Source of the DNA: Pseudomonadales bacterium
Lineage (GTDB): Bacteria > Pseudomonadota > Gammaproteobacteria > Pseudomonadales > Azotimanducaceae
Reading direction: 5' to 3'
Assembly: GCA_028285415.1 (NCBI GenBank)
Contig: JANQPF010000010.1
Span: forward strand, 186,001-250,000
Length of the DNA stretch: 64,000 bases
Positions 51,369 to 61,379 of this stretch are shown in pieces. The position numbers and the translations under genes are program-made. Under the pieces are notes generated by a model. The model made no database searches. It was not told the origin of the DNA and saw only the letters and a program-made list of their open reading frames with translations. Position 1 is the first letter of the stretch, and each line of letters starts with the position of its first letter.

Positions 51369-51433
51369 GATATCCGTTTGGGGCCTACGGGGATATCCGC
51401 ATGGCAGTCTTCGGGGATTCCGGATAGTATCCG
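51369..51433. promoter_or_regulatory. Four-copy iteron-like array before the desaturase
   Basis: GATATCCG occurs at 51369-51376 and 51392-51399, with degenerate forms GATTCCGG at 51416 and GTATCCG at 51427. Three units are spaced 23-24 nt apart (about two turns). The array sits between the methyltransferase stop and the desaturase ATG and looks like an operator, possibly for a fatty-acid-sensing repressor. No candidate regulator can be tied to it from sequence. Confidence 0.5.
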
Positions 51434-51468
51434 CGCAACTTGTTTGCCTGGAGGCAATTGCTCCGCAG

Positions 51469-52347
51469 ATGGCTGAAGCGACACAGAACGTGCCCCGCGC
51501 ACGTCCGCAGGTCTGGAGCGTCATCATTGGGATGACGGTGTTCCATCTGGCCTGCCTCGGCGCCTTTTATACCGGCGTCAGCACCGCGGCGATTGTTGCC
51601 GCGATCTTCATGTACGTGTTTCGCGGCATAGGCGTCACTGCGGGATTCCACCGCCTCCTGGCACACCGGTCCTTCAAGACGAACCGGGTGGTACAGTTCA
51701 TTCTGGCCCTCATGGGCAGCCTTGCGGTGCAGGGCGGACCCCTCTGGTGGGTGGCACATCACCGGCACCATCACGCGGCCACGGAGACTGAAGAGGACAT
51801 TCACTCGCCGGTGACTCACGGCATGTGGCAGGCCCACATGGGTTGGATGATGACCGATGCGGCTTTCAACGAAAAAGGCACCAACTCCCGCGACCTTCAC
51901 AAGTTCCCAGAGATCAAATTCCTGCAGCGTTACTACGTCTGGCTGGTGATCGCCCAACCGCTGATTCTTTACGGTGTTGGTGAGTGGCTGGGAGCGGCCT
52001 ACAACACGTCGGGACTGCAGCTGGTCGTCTGGGGCTTTTTCATCAGCACGGTCTTTACCTGGCACGTGACGTTCTGCGTGAACTCCGTCTGCCATCGCTG
52101 GGGCGCGCAGCCCTACGACGCTGACGACGCCAGCACCAACAACGTGTTCATCGGCTATCTCGGATTTGGCGAGGGCTGGCATAACAATCATCACAAGTTC
52201 CCAAGCTCCGCCCGTCACGGTCTGGAGTGGTGGCAGCTCGACCTGACCTGGTGGCTCGTGCGGCTGATGATGCTGGTGGGCCTCGCGTCGGAGCCGAAGA
52301 TCCCGAAGCAATTTCGCAAGGACGGCGACGCCGCGGCGGGGGCCTGA
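51469..52347 (+). CDS. Acyl-CoA delta-9-type fatty acid desaturase
   Basis: 292 residues with the three histidine boxes of membrane di-iron desaturases: HRLLAH at 61-66, HHRHHH at 97-102 and WHNNHHKFP in the C-terminal third. Four or more hydrophobic segments flank them. It introduces a double bond into saturated acyl-CoA in the inner membrane, using oxygen and electrons from a ferredoxin- or cytochrome-type donor. It may be controlled by the repeat array upstream. Confidence 0.94.
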   Translation: MAEATQNVPRARPQVWSVIIGMTVFHLACLGAFYTGVSTAAIVAAIFMYVFRGIGVTAGFHRLLAHRSFKTNRVVQFILALMGSLAVQGGPLWWVAHHRHHHAATETEEDIHSPVTHGMWQAHMGWMMTDAAFNEKGTNSRDLHKFPEIKFLQRYYVWLVIAQPLILYGVGEWLGAAYNTSGLQLVVWGFFISTVFTWHVTFCVNSVCHRWGAQPYDADDASTNNVFIGYLGFGEGWHNNHHKFPSSARHGLEWWQLDLTWWLVRLMMLVGLASEPKIPKQFRKDGDAAAGA

Positions 52348-52356
52348 TTACGGTTC

Positions 52357-53184
52357 ATGACCAACCACGTCAGCGACAAAGTCATTGTCATCACGGGCGC
52401 GGCAAGTGGCTTCGGGCAGCTCGTCAGCCAGAAAACTGCCGCGCTCGGCGCTAAAGTCGTCTGCGCGGACATCAACGCGGATGCGCTGGAGGCGGTAGTC
52501 GCTGAGATCGGTGAGGCGGCAATCGCAGTGCCAACCGACGTGACCGATTTGACGGCGATGCAAGCGCTCGCGCAAGCTGCCGTAGAGGCTCACGGCCGCA
52601 TCGACGTGATGGTCAACAACGCCGGTATCATGCCGCTTGCTTTCTACGCGGATCACGAGGCCGCGGCGGCAGCCTGGGACAAGTGCATCGACATCAATAT
52701 CAAAGGCGTTCTGCACGGCATCACCGCAGTCCACGATCAGATGCTGGAACAAGGTCGCGGACACGTGATCAACCTGTCTTCCATATACGGCAACTTTCCA
52801 GTGGTGGGCGCGGCGGTTTACGGTGCCACGAAGGCCGCTGTGAACTTTCTTTCGGAGTCGCTGCGCATGGAATCGCAGGGCAAGATCAAGGTGACCACCA
52901 TCAGGCCGACTGGCGTTCCTGCGACCGGTCTGTCAGGCGCGGTTGTCAATCCGGAGGCCGTTGTGGGTATTCTCGGCCACCATGCGGCGAGTTACGGTCA
53001 ACTCATGCAGGCGGGTCTCGCTGGCGAGCTCCCCGCCGAGTACACAGATGCCGGCCACATCGAATACTATGCCCTCGACCCTGAGCATCTAGCGGAGCAG
53101 ATTGTGTACGCAATCAATCAGCCCTGGGGAGTCTCGATCGGTGACATCACGGTGCGCGCGTCCGGAGACGGATACATTCTTTGA
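52357..53184 (+). CDS. SDR family oxidoreductase
   Basis: A 275-residue classical SDR: VIVITGAASGFGQLVSQKTA, NNAGIMPLAF, catalytic Ser in INLSSIYGNFPV and VYGATKAAVNFLSE. The C-terminus lacks the usual GGxxx ending. It follows the desaturase by 9 nt and precedes an AraC regulator by 15 nt, so it may be co-transcribed with either. The substrate is unknown. Confidence 0.9.
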   Translation: MTNHVSDKVIVITGAASGFGQLVSQKTAALGAKVVCADINADALEAVVAEIGEAAIAVPTDVTDLTAMQALAQAAVEAHGRIDVMVNNAGIMPLAFYADHEAAAAAWDKCIDINIKGVLHGITAVHDQMLEQGRGHVINLSSIYGNFPVVGAAVYGATKAAVNFLSESLRMESQGKIKVTTIRPTGVPATGLSGAVVNPEAVVGILGHHAASYGQLMQAGLAGELPAEYTDAGHIEYYALDPEHLAEQIVYAINQPWGVSIGDITVRASGDGYIL

Positions 53185-53199
53185 ATCAGGGGCATCCTG

Positions 53200-53988
53200 A
53201 TGTTACATAGAATCCCCCGTCCAGAGCTTCAGCCTTACGTCAAATCCATGTGGGCCAGTGCCCGCCCGGTGGGTACGTGTGGCGGTCAAGAGTTGACGCT
53301 GCCAAACGAAAACGCCTGTATTGTGGTGCGCCTGGACGGCAGCTCTCTGGACCTCGTTCAAGACGACGGCACGGTACGTTCGGTTGGACAGGCTGTGATC
53401 GAGGGGGTGCAAACGCGCGCGTTTGTGAAACAGCGTAATTGTTCCAGCGCGGTTGGGGCCGTTCTGATGCCGGGCGCTCTGCCATCCCTCGCTCGTGCCA
53501 ATGCCACCGATTTTACCAGCGCTCACGCGCCGCTGGATGATGTCGTTGATACCCGGGGGCTCATCGAGACGCTGACGCAGGAAGCGGATCTGGAGCGTCG
53601 GCTGCGCATCTTTGAAGCGTTTCTGCTGACGCTCGTGTCGCCGCAAATTGTTGCTCATCCGGTAGTTCTCGGCGCGCTGCGACGGTTGAACCATGAGGTT
53701 CGAATCCGCGACATTGTCGAAGCCGCAGGCATGAGCCACCGTCACTTCAATCACCTGTTCACGCTGAGCGTCGGGGTATCCCCGAAGTACTACCAGCGGC
53801 TTTTGCGAATGCACAGGGGGCTATCGAGGCTGGCGCGCGAGGGAGACGCAACGTGGTCTGACCTGGCGCTCAGTTCTGGATATGCCGACCAGCCGCATTT
53901 CAATCGCGAATTCAAGGCGCTCACCGGGCTGACGCCTTCTACCTACGCCCGCAGCGCTCGCAGGGGGCCGTTGCACGTCATTTGCTGA
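53200..53988 (+). CDS. AraC family transcriptional regulator
   Basis: 262 residues. The C-terminal double helix-turn-helix runs from IRDIVEAAGMSHRHFNHLFTLSVGVSPKYYQRLLRMHRG to WSDLALSSGYADQPHFNREFKALTGLTPSTYARS, both halves intact. The N-terminal half is an effector domain of the kind that starts with LQPYVKSMWASARPVG. It could regulate the adjacent SDR, VOC or desaturase genes. It reads in the same direction as the SDR upstream. Confidence 0.92.
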   Translation: MLHRIPRPELQPYVKSMWASARPVGTCGGQELTLPNENACIVVRLDGSSLDLVQDDGTVRSVGQAVIEGVQTRAFVKQRNCSSAVGAVLMPGALPSLARANATDFTSAHAPLDDVVDTRGLIETLTQEADLERRLRIFEAFLLTLVSPQIVAHPVVLGALRRLNHEVRIRDIVEAAGMSHRHFNHLFTLSVGVSPKYYQRLLRMHRGLSRLAREGDATWSDLALSSGYADQPHFNREFKALTGLTPSTYARSARRGPLHVIC

Positions 53989-54071
53989 GGTCCGCTGAGG
54001 TCAATTTTTTTCAAGACGAGCGTGCAACTCTGGGTGATCATTCGCAGGTCACACGAAAACGGGAGCGTCTT

Positions 54072-54509
54072 TTGAAAATCCACGAACTCATCGTATACCT
54101 GCGCGCAACGGACGCTGCCCAGGCAATCCAATTCTACGAGGCGGCGTTTGGTGCGAAAGAACGGTACCGACTGGTGGAGCCGAGTGGTCGAATTGGGCAC
54201 GCGGAGCTGGAGATCGGCGAGGCGGAGTTTTATATCTCGGATGAGTTTCCGGAAATGGACGTCTGCGCGCCGGATCCGGCAAACCCCGGCACTTTCGTCA
54301 TCCATCTCCACGTCGACAACGCGGATGAATGCATCGAATCAGCGGTGGCGGCTGGCGCCAGTGTCGTTCGCGAGCCGCAGGATCAGTTTTATGGCGAGCG
54401 TTCCGGCACGATCCGGGATCCGTTCGGCTACGACTGGTTGATCGGACATTCCACGGAAGATGTATCTCAGGAAGAAATGCAGCGGCGCTATACGGCCCTC
54501 TTCGACTGA
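54072..54509 (+). CDS. VOC family protein (glyoxalase/bleomycin-resistance type)
   Basis: 145 residues from the TTG at 54072, which follows GGGAG by six bases; upstream in-frame starts run into the AraC gene. It has one betaalphabetabetabeta pair of the PhnB-like branch: LIVYLRATDAAQAIQFYEAAFGAKE, GRIGHAELEIGEAEFYISDE, HLHVDNADECIESAVAAGASVVREP and GTIRDPFGYDWLIG. Metal-binding His and Glu positions are plausible but not complete enough to name a reaction. Confidence 0.88.
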   Translation: MKIHELIVYLRATDAAQAIQFYEAAFGAKERYRLVEPSGRIGHAELEIGEAEFYISDEFPEMDVCAPDPANPGTFVIHLHVDNADECIESAVAAGASVVREPQDQFYGERSGTIRDPFGYDWLIGHSTEDVSQEEMQRRYTALFD

Positions 54510-54526
54510 TATCACGTGAATCGACG

Positions 54527-55579
54527 TCAGCGGTTCGGTCCGCGGTTCATTGGATAAGGCTGCCACCGCTCCAGGGCGACCTTGGGCAGCACCGTCGGAT
54601 TGACGCAGCTCATCGGCCAGCGTCCGCGTAGCACCAGCGCAACTTCCCGACCGACGCGACGTCTGGTTTCGGGGCGCATGCGGGTGGTTGCGGAGGCAAC
54701 GTGTGGCGTGATGACCACGTTTTCCATGCTGAACAATGGGTTGTCGAGCTCCGGCGGTTCCTGCTCCAGTACGTCGAGGCCCGCGCCGGCAATCTGCCGC
54801 TCCTGAAGCGCCGAGATCAGCGCAGCTTCGTCGATGATGGGGCCACGGGCCGTGTTCACGATGACGGCGGTTTCTTTCATCTGAGCAAACGCATCGCTCG
54901 AGAAGGCGTGGTCGGTTTCTTCGTTGTGCGGGGCGTGCACGGAGATGTAGTCGCTGCGCTCGAGGAGCTCTGGAAAGCTCACCGGTTCAACGCCCGCGCC
55001 GGTGATCTCGAGCTCGCTGACATACGGATCATAGGCGATGACGTGCATACCAAAAGCTTTGGCCCGCCGTGCCATGCAGTGGGCAACGTTGCCGAATGCG
55101 AAAAGGCCAAGCGTTTGGCCGAGCAGGCGTGGGATTTTCGAAAGAATCGGCCGGGCCTGATACCAGTCGCCTTCTCTGGCCATGCGCACCATGGTGGGCG
55201 TCCGCCGGGCCAGATCGAGCAAAAGCCCCATCGCATGGTCGGCAACCTCCTCGATGAACACGTCCGGCACGTTTGTGACAACTAGACCGGCCGCGGTGGC
55301 AGCTTCGATGTCGACCATGTCTACGCCCACGCTGCCAACGCCTATCACCACGCACTTGTCCAGGTTGTCGATGACCGCTTTGTCGATCCGCAGTCCCCAC
55401 GAAGTGATGATGGCGTCCATATCCCGTACGCCTTCGGCAAACTCCGCCGGTGTGTCGGCGCGTATGTCTATGATGTCCGCGATGGGGGCGAGCGCCTCGA
55501 GCTCGAGTGAATATCGTTCTTCGACGGTCTGATTGCGCGCCTGCTTCGGCAGCTGAATGCCAACTCTCTTCTTCGCCAT
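54527..55579 (-). CDS. D-2-hydroxyacid dehydrogenase (CtBP-like)
   Basis: 350 residues from the ATG at 55579 (GGGAGG upstream); a longer reading has no support. Catalytic Arg245 (NTARGP), Glu274 (DVLEQEP) and His293 (TPHVASA) are present. The nucleotide loop reads LGLFAFGNVA (157-166), i.e. A-x-G-x-x-A where most relatives have G-x-G-x-x-G/A. The substrate-domain motif is GVGSVGVDMVD. It would interconvert a 2-hydroxy and 2-oxo acid with NAD(P). It is divergent from the CoA-transferase pair. Confidence 0.9.
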   Translation of the reverse strand: MAKKRVGIQLPKQARNQTVEERYSLELEALAPIADIIDIRADTPAEFAEGVRDMDAIITSWGLRIDKAVIDNLDKCVVIGVGSVGVDMVDIEAATAAGLVVTNVPDVFIEEVADHAMGLLLDLARRTPTMVRMAREGDWYQARPILSKIPRLLGQTLGLFAFGNVAHCMARRAKAFGMHVIAYDPYVSELEITGAGVEPVSFPELLERSDYISVHAPHNEETDHAFSSDAFAQMKETAVIVNTARGPIIDEAALISALQERQIAGAGLDVLEQEPPELDNPLFSMENVVITPHVASATTRMRPETRRRVGREVALVLRGRWPMSCVNPTVLPKVALERWQPYPMNRGPNR

Positions 55580-55689
55580 GATCCTCCCCTGCTTGCGCCC
55601 GCAGTGTAAGAAAAAAGGCAGGGCACGGCGAGAGGTGCGCTTTGGTTGCTCGCCCCTGGTTGGTAGAGTAGCGGCGGGGAGGCCCGTCA

Positions 55690-56724
55690 ATGGATCGTGT
55701 TCTCGAAATCGGTGGATTTGCCGCGGGTTACTGCGGACGGCAGTTCGTGCGCCAGGGCGCGGACGTGGTGCGCGTGGATGGGCACGAAACCTGGCCGGGT
55801 TGGAGCAGCACTGCGGCAAGCGACGCGTTCCTCCACGCAGGCAAGCGTCGGGTAGCAGACCTCGCCGACGAAACGCTTGCTGAGCTTGCCGGACGTGCCG
55901 ACGTGGTCGTCTGTGAAGCAGCGATTGCTGATGCGCTTGCCCAGCTCGGATTTGATGCCTGGACCACATCCGTCAAGATTGCGATCACGCCCTTCGGTCT
56001 GACCGGGCCAAAACGCAACTGGCAGGCCACGCCTCATACGCTTCTTGCCATGGGTGGCTACACCTATCTGATTGGTGACGAAGGCCGCGCCCCGCTCTCC
56101 CTGCCCGGACACTATGTCGAGTATCAATCCGGGGCGCTGGCGCACGCCGCCGCTAATGCCTGCCTGCTCGCGGAACGTGCGGACAGCGTCGACATCAGCA
56201 TGCTCGAAACGGTGATGTCACTTTCACAGTTCACCACCGTGCGCTGGCACTGTGCCGGTGAGATTCGCGGCCGCCACGGCAGCGATTTCTGGTTTGTCGT
56301 GCCGAGCGAGCTCTTCCGCTGCGCAGACGGATGGGCATATGTGAACATCGTTCCCTCCTTCTGGGATGCGTTTACCGTGTTCCTCGACAAACCTGAACTG
56401 CTGGTGGACGAACGTTTCACAACGAACGATTTGCGCATGCTCAATCGTGATGCGTTGCACGCCCTGACGGCTGACGTCCTGGCGGGGCTCTCGAAAGCAG
56501 AACTCCTTGACCGTGCGGAAAGCTGTCGGATTCCCCTCGGCGTTGTCTTGACGCTCGATGAGGTTCTCGACGATCCGCATCTCAACGCGCGCCAGAGCTG
56601 GGAGACCGTGCAGATGATTGACGGTCGTCTGATCAAAGTGCCCCGGCAGCCGGCTCGCCCGCCTCAGTCCCCGGCGCCAGAGCCGTTAGTCATGGGCTGC
56701 ACTGAGGACGACTCGGGATGGTAA
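55690..56724 (+). CDS. CaiB/BaiF family III CoA-transferase, short member
   Basis: A 344-residue family III CoA-transferase, shorter than the usual 390-430, mainly because the N-terminal DLTxxxAGP block is reduced to EIGGFAAGYCGRQFV. The likely catalytic Asp168 is in SVDISMLETVMSL, aligning with Asp169 of formyl-CoA transferase. Later motifs include RCADGWAYVNIVPSFWDAF. It moves CoA between carboxylic acids. It overlaps the next CoA-transferase by 7 nt, suggesting a heteromeric enzyme. Confidence 0.88.
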   Translation: MDRVLEIGGFAAGYCGRQFVRQGADVVRVDGHETWPGWSSTAASDAFLHAGKRRVADLADETLAELAGRADVVVCEAAIADALAQLGFDAWTTSVKIAITPFGLTGPKRNWQATPHTLLAMGGYTYLIGDEGRAPLSLPGHYVEYQSGALAHAAANACLLAERADSVDISMLETVMSLSQFTTVRWHCAGEIRGRHGSDFWFVVPSELFRCADGWAYVNIVPSFWDAFTVFLDKPELLVDERFTTNDLRMLNRDALHALTADVLAGLSKAELLDRAESCRIPLGVVLTLDEVLDDPHLNARQSWETVQMIDGRLIKVPRQPARPPQSPAPEPLVMGCTEDDSGW

Positions 56725-57899
56725 GCGGGCCGCTTGCCGGCGTTCGCATACTCGATCTGACCCACGTCTGGGCGGGGCCGCTGGCGGTGCGTATGCTGGC
56801 GGATCTCGGTGCCGAAGCAGTCATGGTGGAGGCGCCATACGGGCGAGGTCCCAGATTTTACCCGGCCGAACCGATCGGCGGCTGGATGGGCGGCGCGCCG
56901 GGGGAGGAGCCCTGGAACGTCAACGCGCTTTTCACCAAGCTGCATCGCAACCGCAAAAGCCTTTGTCTGGATCTGAAGACGGAGGCAGGCAGAGAGACAT
57001 TCCTGGCGCTGGTCGCGGTAGCTGACGTTGTCATAGAGAATTTCTCCGCGCGAGCAATGCCGGGCATGGGGCTGGATTTTGCAACGCTTTGTGAAGCGAA
57101 TCCGCGCATCGTTTACGTGTCGATGCCGGGCTACGGCGCCCACGGCCCTTACAAAGATCGGGTCGCGTTTGGCCCCGTCATCGAGCCCATGTGCGGTTTC
57201 ACGAACATGTTGGGCTACGACGCGAATTCTCCGCGCAACTCCGCCATCGCGCTCATGGATCCCTTTGCGGCGACGCATGCCGTTGGCGCGGTTTGCGCCG
57301 CGCTGCGCGAGAGGAATGAGACGGATTCGAGCGTGCGCATAGAGATTTCTCTGCATGACGGGGGCGTGACGCTGTGTGGCCCCTGGCTGGTAGAGCAGCA
57401 GCTTGGGGGTGAAGTGGCCTGTCATGGCAATGACCATCCGGGCATGGCGCCGCATGGCGTGTTTGCCTGCCTGGGCGAGGATGAGTGGCTGGCACTGGGT
57501 TGTTATGACGAGACACAGCGTCGGTCTCTGGCGCAGATCATCGGCAATTCGGCTTCCGCGGAGGCCATTGCGGCGTGGTGCAGGCAGCGGCGCAAGGAAG
57601 AAGCGGCAGCGCTGCTGCAGGCGGCGGGTGTCCCGGCGGGTCCGGTCAACACGACGCCCGACATGCTCGCGGACCCGCAGGTTCAGGCGCGCGGCTTTTT
57701 CGTCAGCTACGAGAGATACGATGTGCCCATGCCGGGAAATCCCATCACGATGTCGGAGCTCGACAGCGCCGAGTGGCGGCCGTGCCCGCGGCTCGGGGAG
57801 GACAACGCCGCAGTCCTCGAAGACTGGTTGAGCTACGACACGGCGCGTATCGAGTCGCTGCAATCCCGGGGAGTGATTGCCGACAAGCCGCCCGGCTGA
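56718..57899 (+). CDS. CaiB/BaiF family III CoA-transferase, full-length member
   Basis: 393 residues starting MVSGPLAGVRILDLTHVWAGP, the standard family opening, with HRNRKSLCLDLKTEAGRE and VSMPGYGAHGP. At the position of the catalytic Asp (Asp168 in the upstream neighbour), this protein has Glu209 in VRIEISLHDGG. It may still be active with Glu, or be a structural partner of the shorter protein. The CoA acceptor is unknown. A convergent SMP-30 gene follows after 9 nt. Confidence 0.9.
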   Translation: MVSGPLAGVRILDLTHVWAGPLAVRMLADLGAEAVMVEAPYGRGPRFYPAEPIGGWMGGAPGEEPWNVNALFTKLHRNRKSLCLDLKTEAGRETFLALVAVADVVIENFSARAMPGMGLDFATLCEANPRIVYVSMPGYGAHGPYKDRVAFGPVIEPMCGFTNMLGYDANSPRNSAIALMDPFAATHAVGAVCAALRERNETDSSVRIEISLHDGGVTLCGPWLVEQQLGGEVACHGNDHPGMAPHGVFACLGEDEWLALGCYDETQRRSLAQIIGNSASAEAIAAWCRQRRKEEAAALLQAAGVPAGPVNTTPDMLADPQVQARGFFVSYERYDVPMPGNPITMSELDSAEWRPCPRLGEDNAAVLEDWLSYDTARIESLQSRGVIADKPPG

Positions 57900-57908
57900 C
57901 CGGCCGGG

Positions 57909-58880
57909 TCAGGCGTACGGCATGCCCTGAGTTTCGACGTACAGGCTGTACACCGATTGGGAAGCCGTAATGAAGAGCCGGTTTCTCTTCACCCCTCCGA
58001 AGCAGAGGTTCGACGCGCCTTCTGGAAGGTAGATGGCGCCGATTTTGTCTCCATCCGGAGCATATACCCAGACGCCATCCTGCTCGGGGCCACCCCAGCC
58101 GGCGGCTGCCCAGACGTTGCCGTCTATGTCTACGCGAAAGCCGTCCGGACTTGCCGTAGCAAGATCACAGAACTGACGGGCGTTCGTCAGCTGCGTGTCG
58201 TCGACGACGTCAAACGCATGGATGGCTCGGGGATGCCCGCGCACGTGGGACGCGCCGGTATCGGCAATGTAAAGCACGCTGAAGTCCGGTGAGAAAGCGA
58301 GCCCGTTGGGTTTTTCCAGCGTCTCGTCGACAACCGTCGCGGCGCCCGTCTCGGGGTCGAGCCGGTACGTACGCGTTGGCAGCTCAAAAGGTGCTTTGTG
58401 GCCTTCGTAGTTCCAGTGGATGCCGTAGCCTGGATCGGTAAACCAGATACCCCCGTCGGGGTGCACAACGACGTCGTTGGGGGCGTTCAGCCGATTGCCT
58501 TCGAAGCCGTCGATCAGCACGGTCACGGTGCCGTCGATTTCGGTGCGCGTCACGCGGCGGGTACCGTGCTCGCAGGTGATCAGCCGGCCCTGCCGGTCGC
58601 GGGTGTTGCCGTTTGCGTTCGACGCGGGGTGTCTGTAGATCGACACCGCCTCGGTCTCCTCATGCCACTGCAGCATGCGGTCATTGGGGATGTCACTCCA
58701 GATCAGCGTGCGTGCGTCACCGAACCAAACGGGCCCTTCGGTCCAGCGACCACCCGTCCACAAACGTTCGATGGCGGCGCTGCCGAGAATGTACTGTTGA
58801 AAGCGCGAATCGATGATCTCGATCGCGGGCTCGGGGTAACGGACGGGCTGGTCCCAGCTTCTATCCAACAAGCGATCCAT
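57909..58880 (-). CDS. SMP-30/gluconolactonase-like lactonase
   Basis: A 323-residue six-bladed propeller of the SGL family: ERLWTGGRWTEGPVWFGDARTLIWSD with the metal Glu, RLNAPNDVVVHPDGGIWFTDPGYG with the metal Asn, and FSPDFSVLYIADTGASH with the Asp. The final blade returns GGVKRNRLFITASQSVYSL. It hydrolyses lactones such as sugar lactones with a divalent metal. It ends beside the CoA-transferase pair, so the locus may process a hydroxy-acid or sugar-acid derivative. Confidence 0.9.
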   Translation of the reverse strand: MDRLLDRSWDQPVRYPEPAIEIIDSRFQQYILGSAAIERLWTGGRWTEGPVWFGDARTLIWSDIPNDRMLQWHEETEAVSIYRHPASNANGNTRDRQGRLITCEHGTRRVTRTEIDGTVTVLIDGFEGNRLNAPNDVVVHPDGGIWFTDPGYGIHWNYEGHKAPFELPTRTYRLDPETGAATVVDETLEKPNGLAFSPDFSVLYIADTGASHVRGHPRAIHAFDVVDDTQLTNARQFCDLATASPDGFRVDIDGNVWAAAGWGGPEQDGVWVYAPDGDKIGAIYLPEGASNLCFGGVKRNRLFITASQSVYSLYVETQGMPYA

Positions 58881-58946
58881 AAACGTGCTCGTGTGTTTCT
58901 TGTCATTATGACGCGCGTTGGATGAAAAGGGAGTAGGGGTGTTGGC

Positions 58947-60299
<1,353 letters not shown>

Positions 60300-60420
60300 T
60301 GCTGTTTTTCCCTGATCGAGGACGTGATTCCGTAAACTGAATCATAGGTCAGGATTTGGCGAGTGCCAGCCTGTTGGGTTGAGGATTGCAAAGTTTGTTT
60401 GCAAATGGAGTCGTGTATTG

Positions 60421-61290
60421 ATGACGGAACGGATCGTGATCACAAACGCCGACACCGAAGTAGAGTTGCTGCCGGATCGGGGTGGTGCCATCTCACGCTA
60501 CACAACCCGCGCGGGTGGGCGAATGCATGGCTGGTTTGCACCTATGCCTGATGGCGTTGCGTGCTTTCCCATGGTGCCGTTCTGCAGCCGCATCGCGGAT
60601 GCAAGCTTCCACTTCGAAGGGCGGCGCGTGAATTTGACGCGGAACAATCCTCCGGAACCCCATGCCATTCACGGCCACGGTTTTCAGCGCGCCTGGGAAG
60701 TTCTCGAAGTAGCCCACGGTCGCGCCGTGCTGGGCTTTTCTCACGCGGTTGCCGCCTGGCCTTGGCAGTACTCAGCCGTGATGAGCGTGGAGCTGGATGG
60801 GATGGATCTCTGCGTTACGCTCACCATAACCAATCTCGAACAGTATGCGATGCCATACGGCCTGGGTTTGCACCCCTACCTGCCGCTGACGGAAACGACG
60901 TTCGTGTCCGCAGCGGTCGGTGGGATATGGGCGCTGGACGAGGAGCTGATAGGGCAAGGCAGGGTAGCACTCAATGTGGATGACGATCCTGCGTCAGGGC
61001 TGCAGCCGTCCAGCGGGAGCCTCGATGTGGCGTATTCGGGATGGTCTGGTACGGCCGAGGTGGTCTGGCCGGAGGAGGGTGCATCGCTCATTCTGACCGC
61101 ATCTACCGCTGACACGCTTGTTCTCTATTCACCGCCCGGCGCCAACTTCGTGTGCGTGGAGCCGCTGTCTAACTCTCCCAACGGATTCAATCTTCCGGAC
61201 GACGAGCCGGGTAATTTCCGCGTTCTGGCGCCTGGTGCAAGCGTGGCGGAAAGCTGGAGGTTCGAACCGCGAATAGCCAATCGCTCGTGA
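60421..61290 (+). CDS. Aldose 1-epimerase family protein
   Basis: 289 residues from the ATG at 60421. It is a galactose mutarotase-like beta-sandwich: PMVPFCSRIADASFHFEGRRV, catalytic His in HAIHGHGFQRAW, second His in LGLHPYLPL and catalytic Glu in VCVEPLSNSPNGFN. It interconverts sugar anomers, or acts on phosphosugars in the YeaD branch; the exact sugar is unknown. It reads away from gdhA. Confidence 0.9.
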   Translation: MTERIVITNADTEVELLPDRGGAISRYTTRAGGRMHGWFAPMPDGVACFPMVPFCSRIADASFHFEGRRVNLTRNNPPEPHAIHGHGFQRAWEVLEVAHGRAVLGFSHAVAAWPWQYSAVMSVELDGMDLCVTLTITNLEQYAMPYGLGLHPYLPLTETTFVSAAVGGIWALDEELIGQGRVALNVDDDPASGLQPSSGSLDVAYSGWSGTAEVVWPEEGASLILTASTADTLVLYSPPGANFVCVEPLSNSPNGFNLPDDEPGNFRVLAPGASVAESWRFEPRIANRS

Positions 61291-61379
61291 CATGCGCGCG
61301 CAGCGCAACACAACCATGTTGCCGAACTGCGCTGAGATCATATACTGCCAGGCATCAAGGAGCTGATAGAGAGAGGGGT

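Noticed and set aside
56664-57863. 399-codon minus-strand reading opposite the second CoA-transferase
   Set aside because: The plus strand is a canonical CaiB/BaiF protein; the minus reading is Arg/His-rich without family features.
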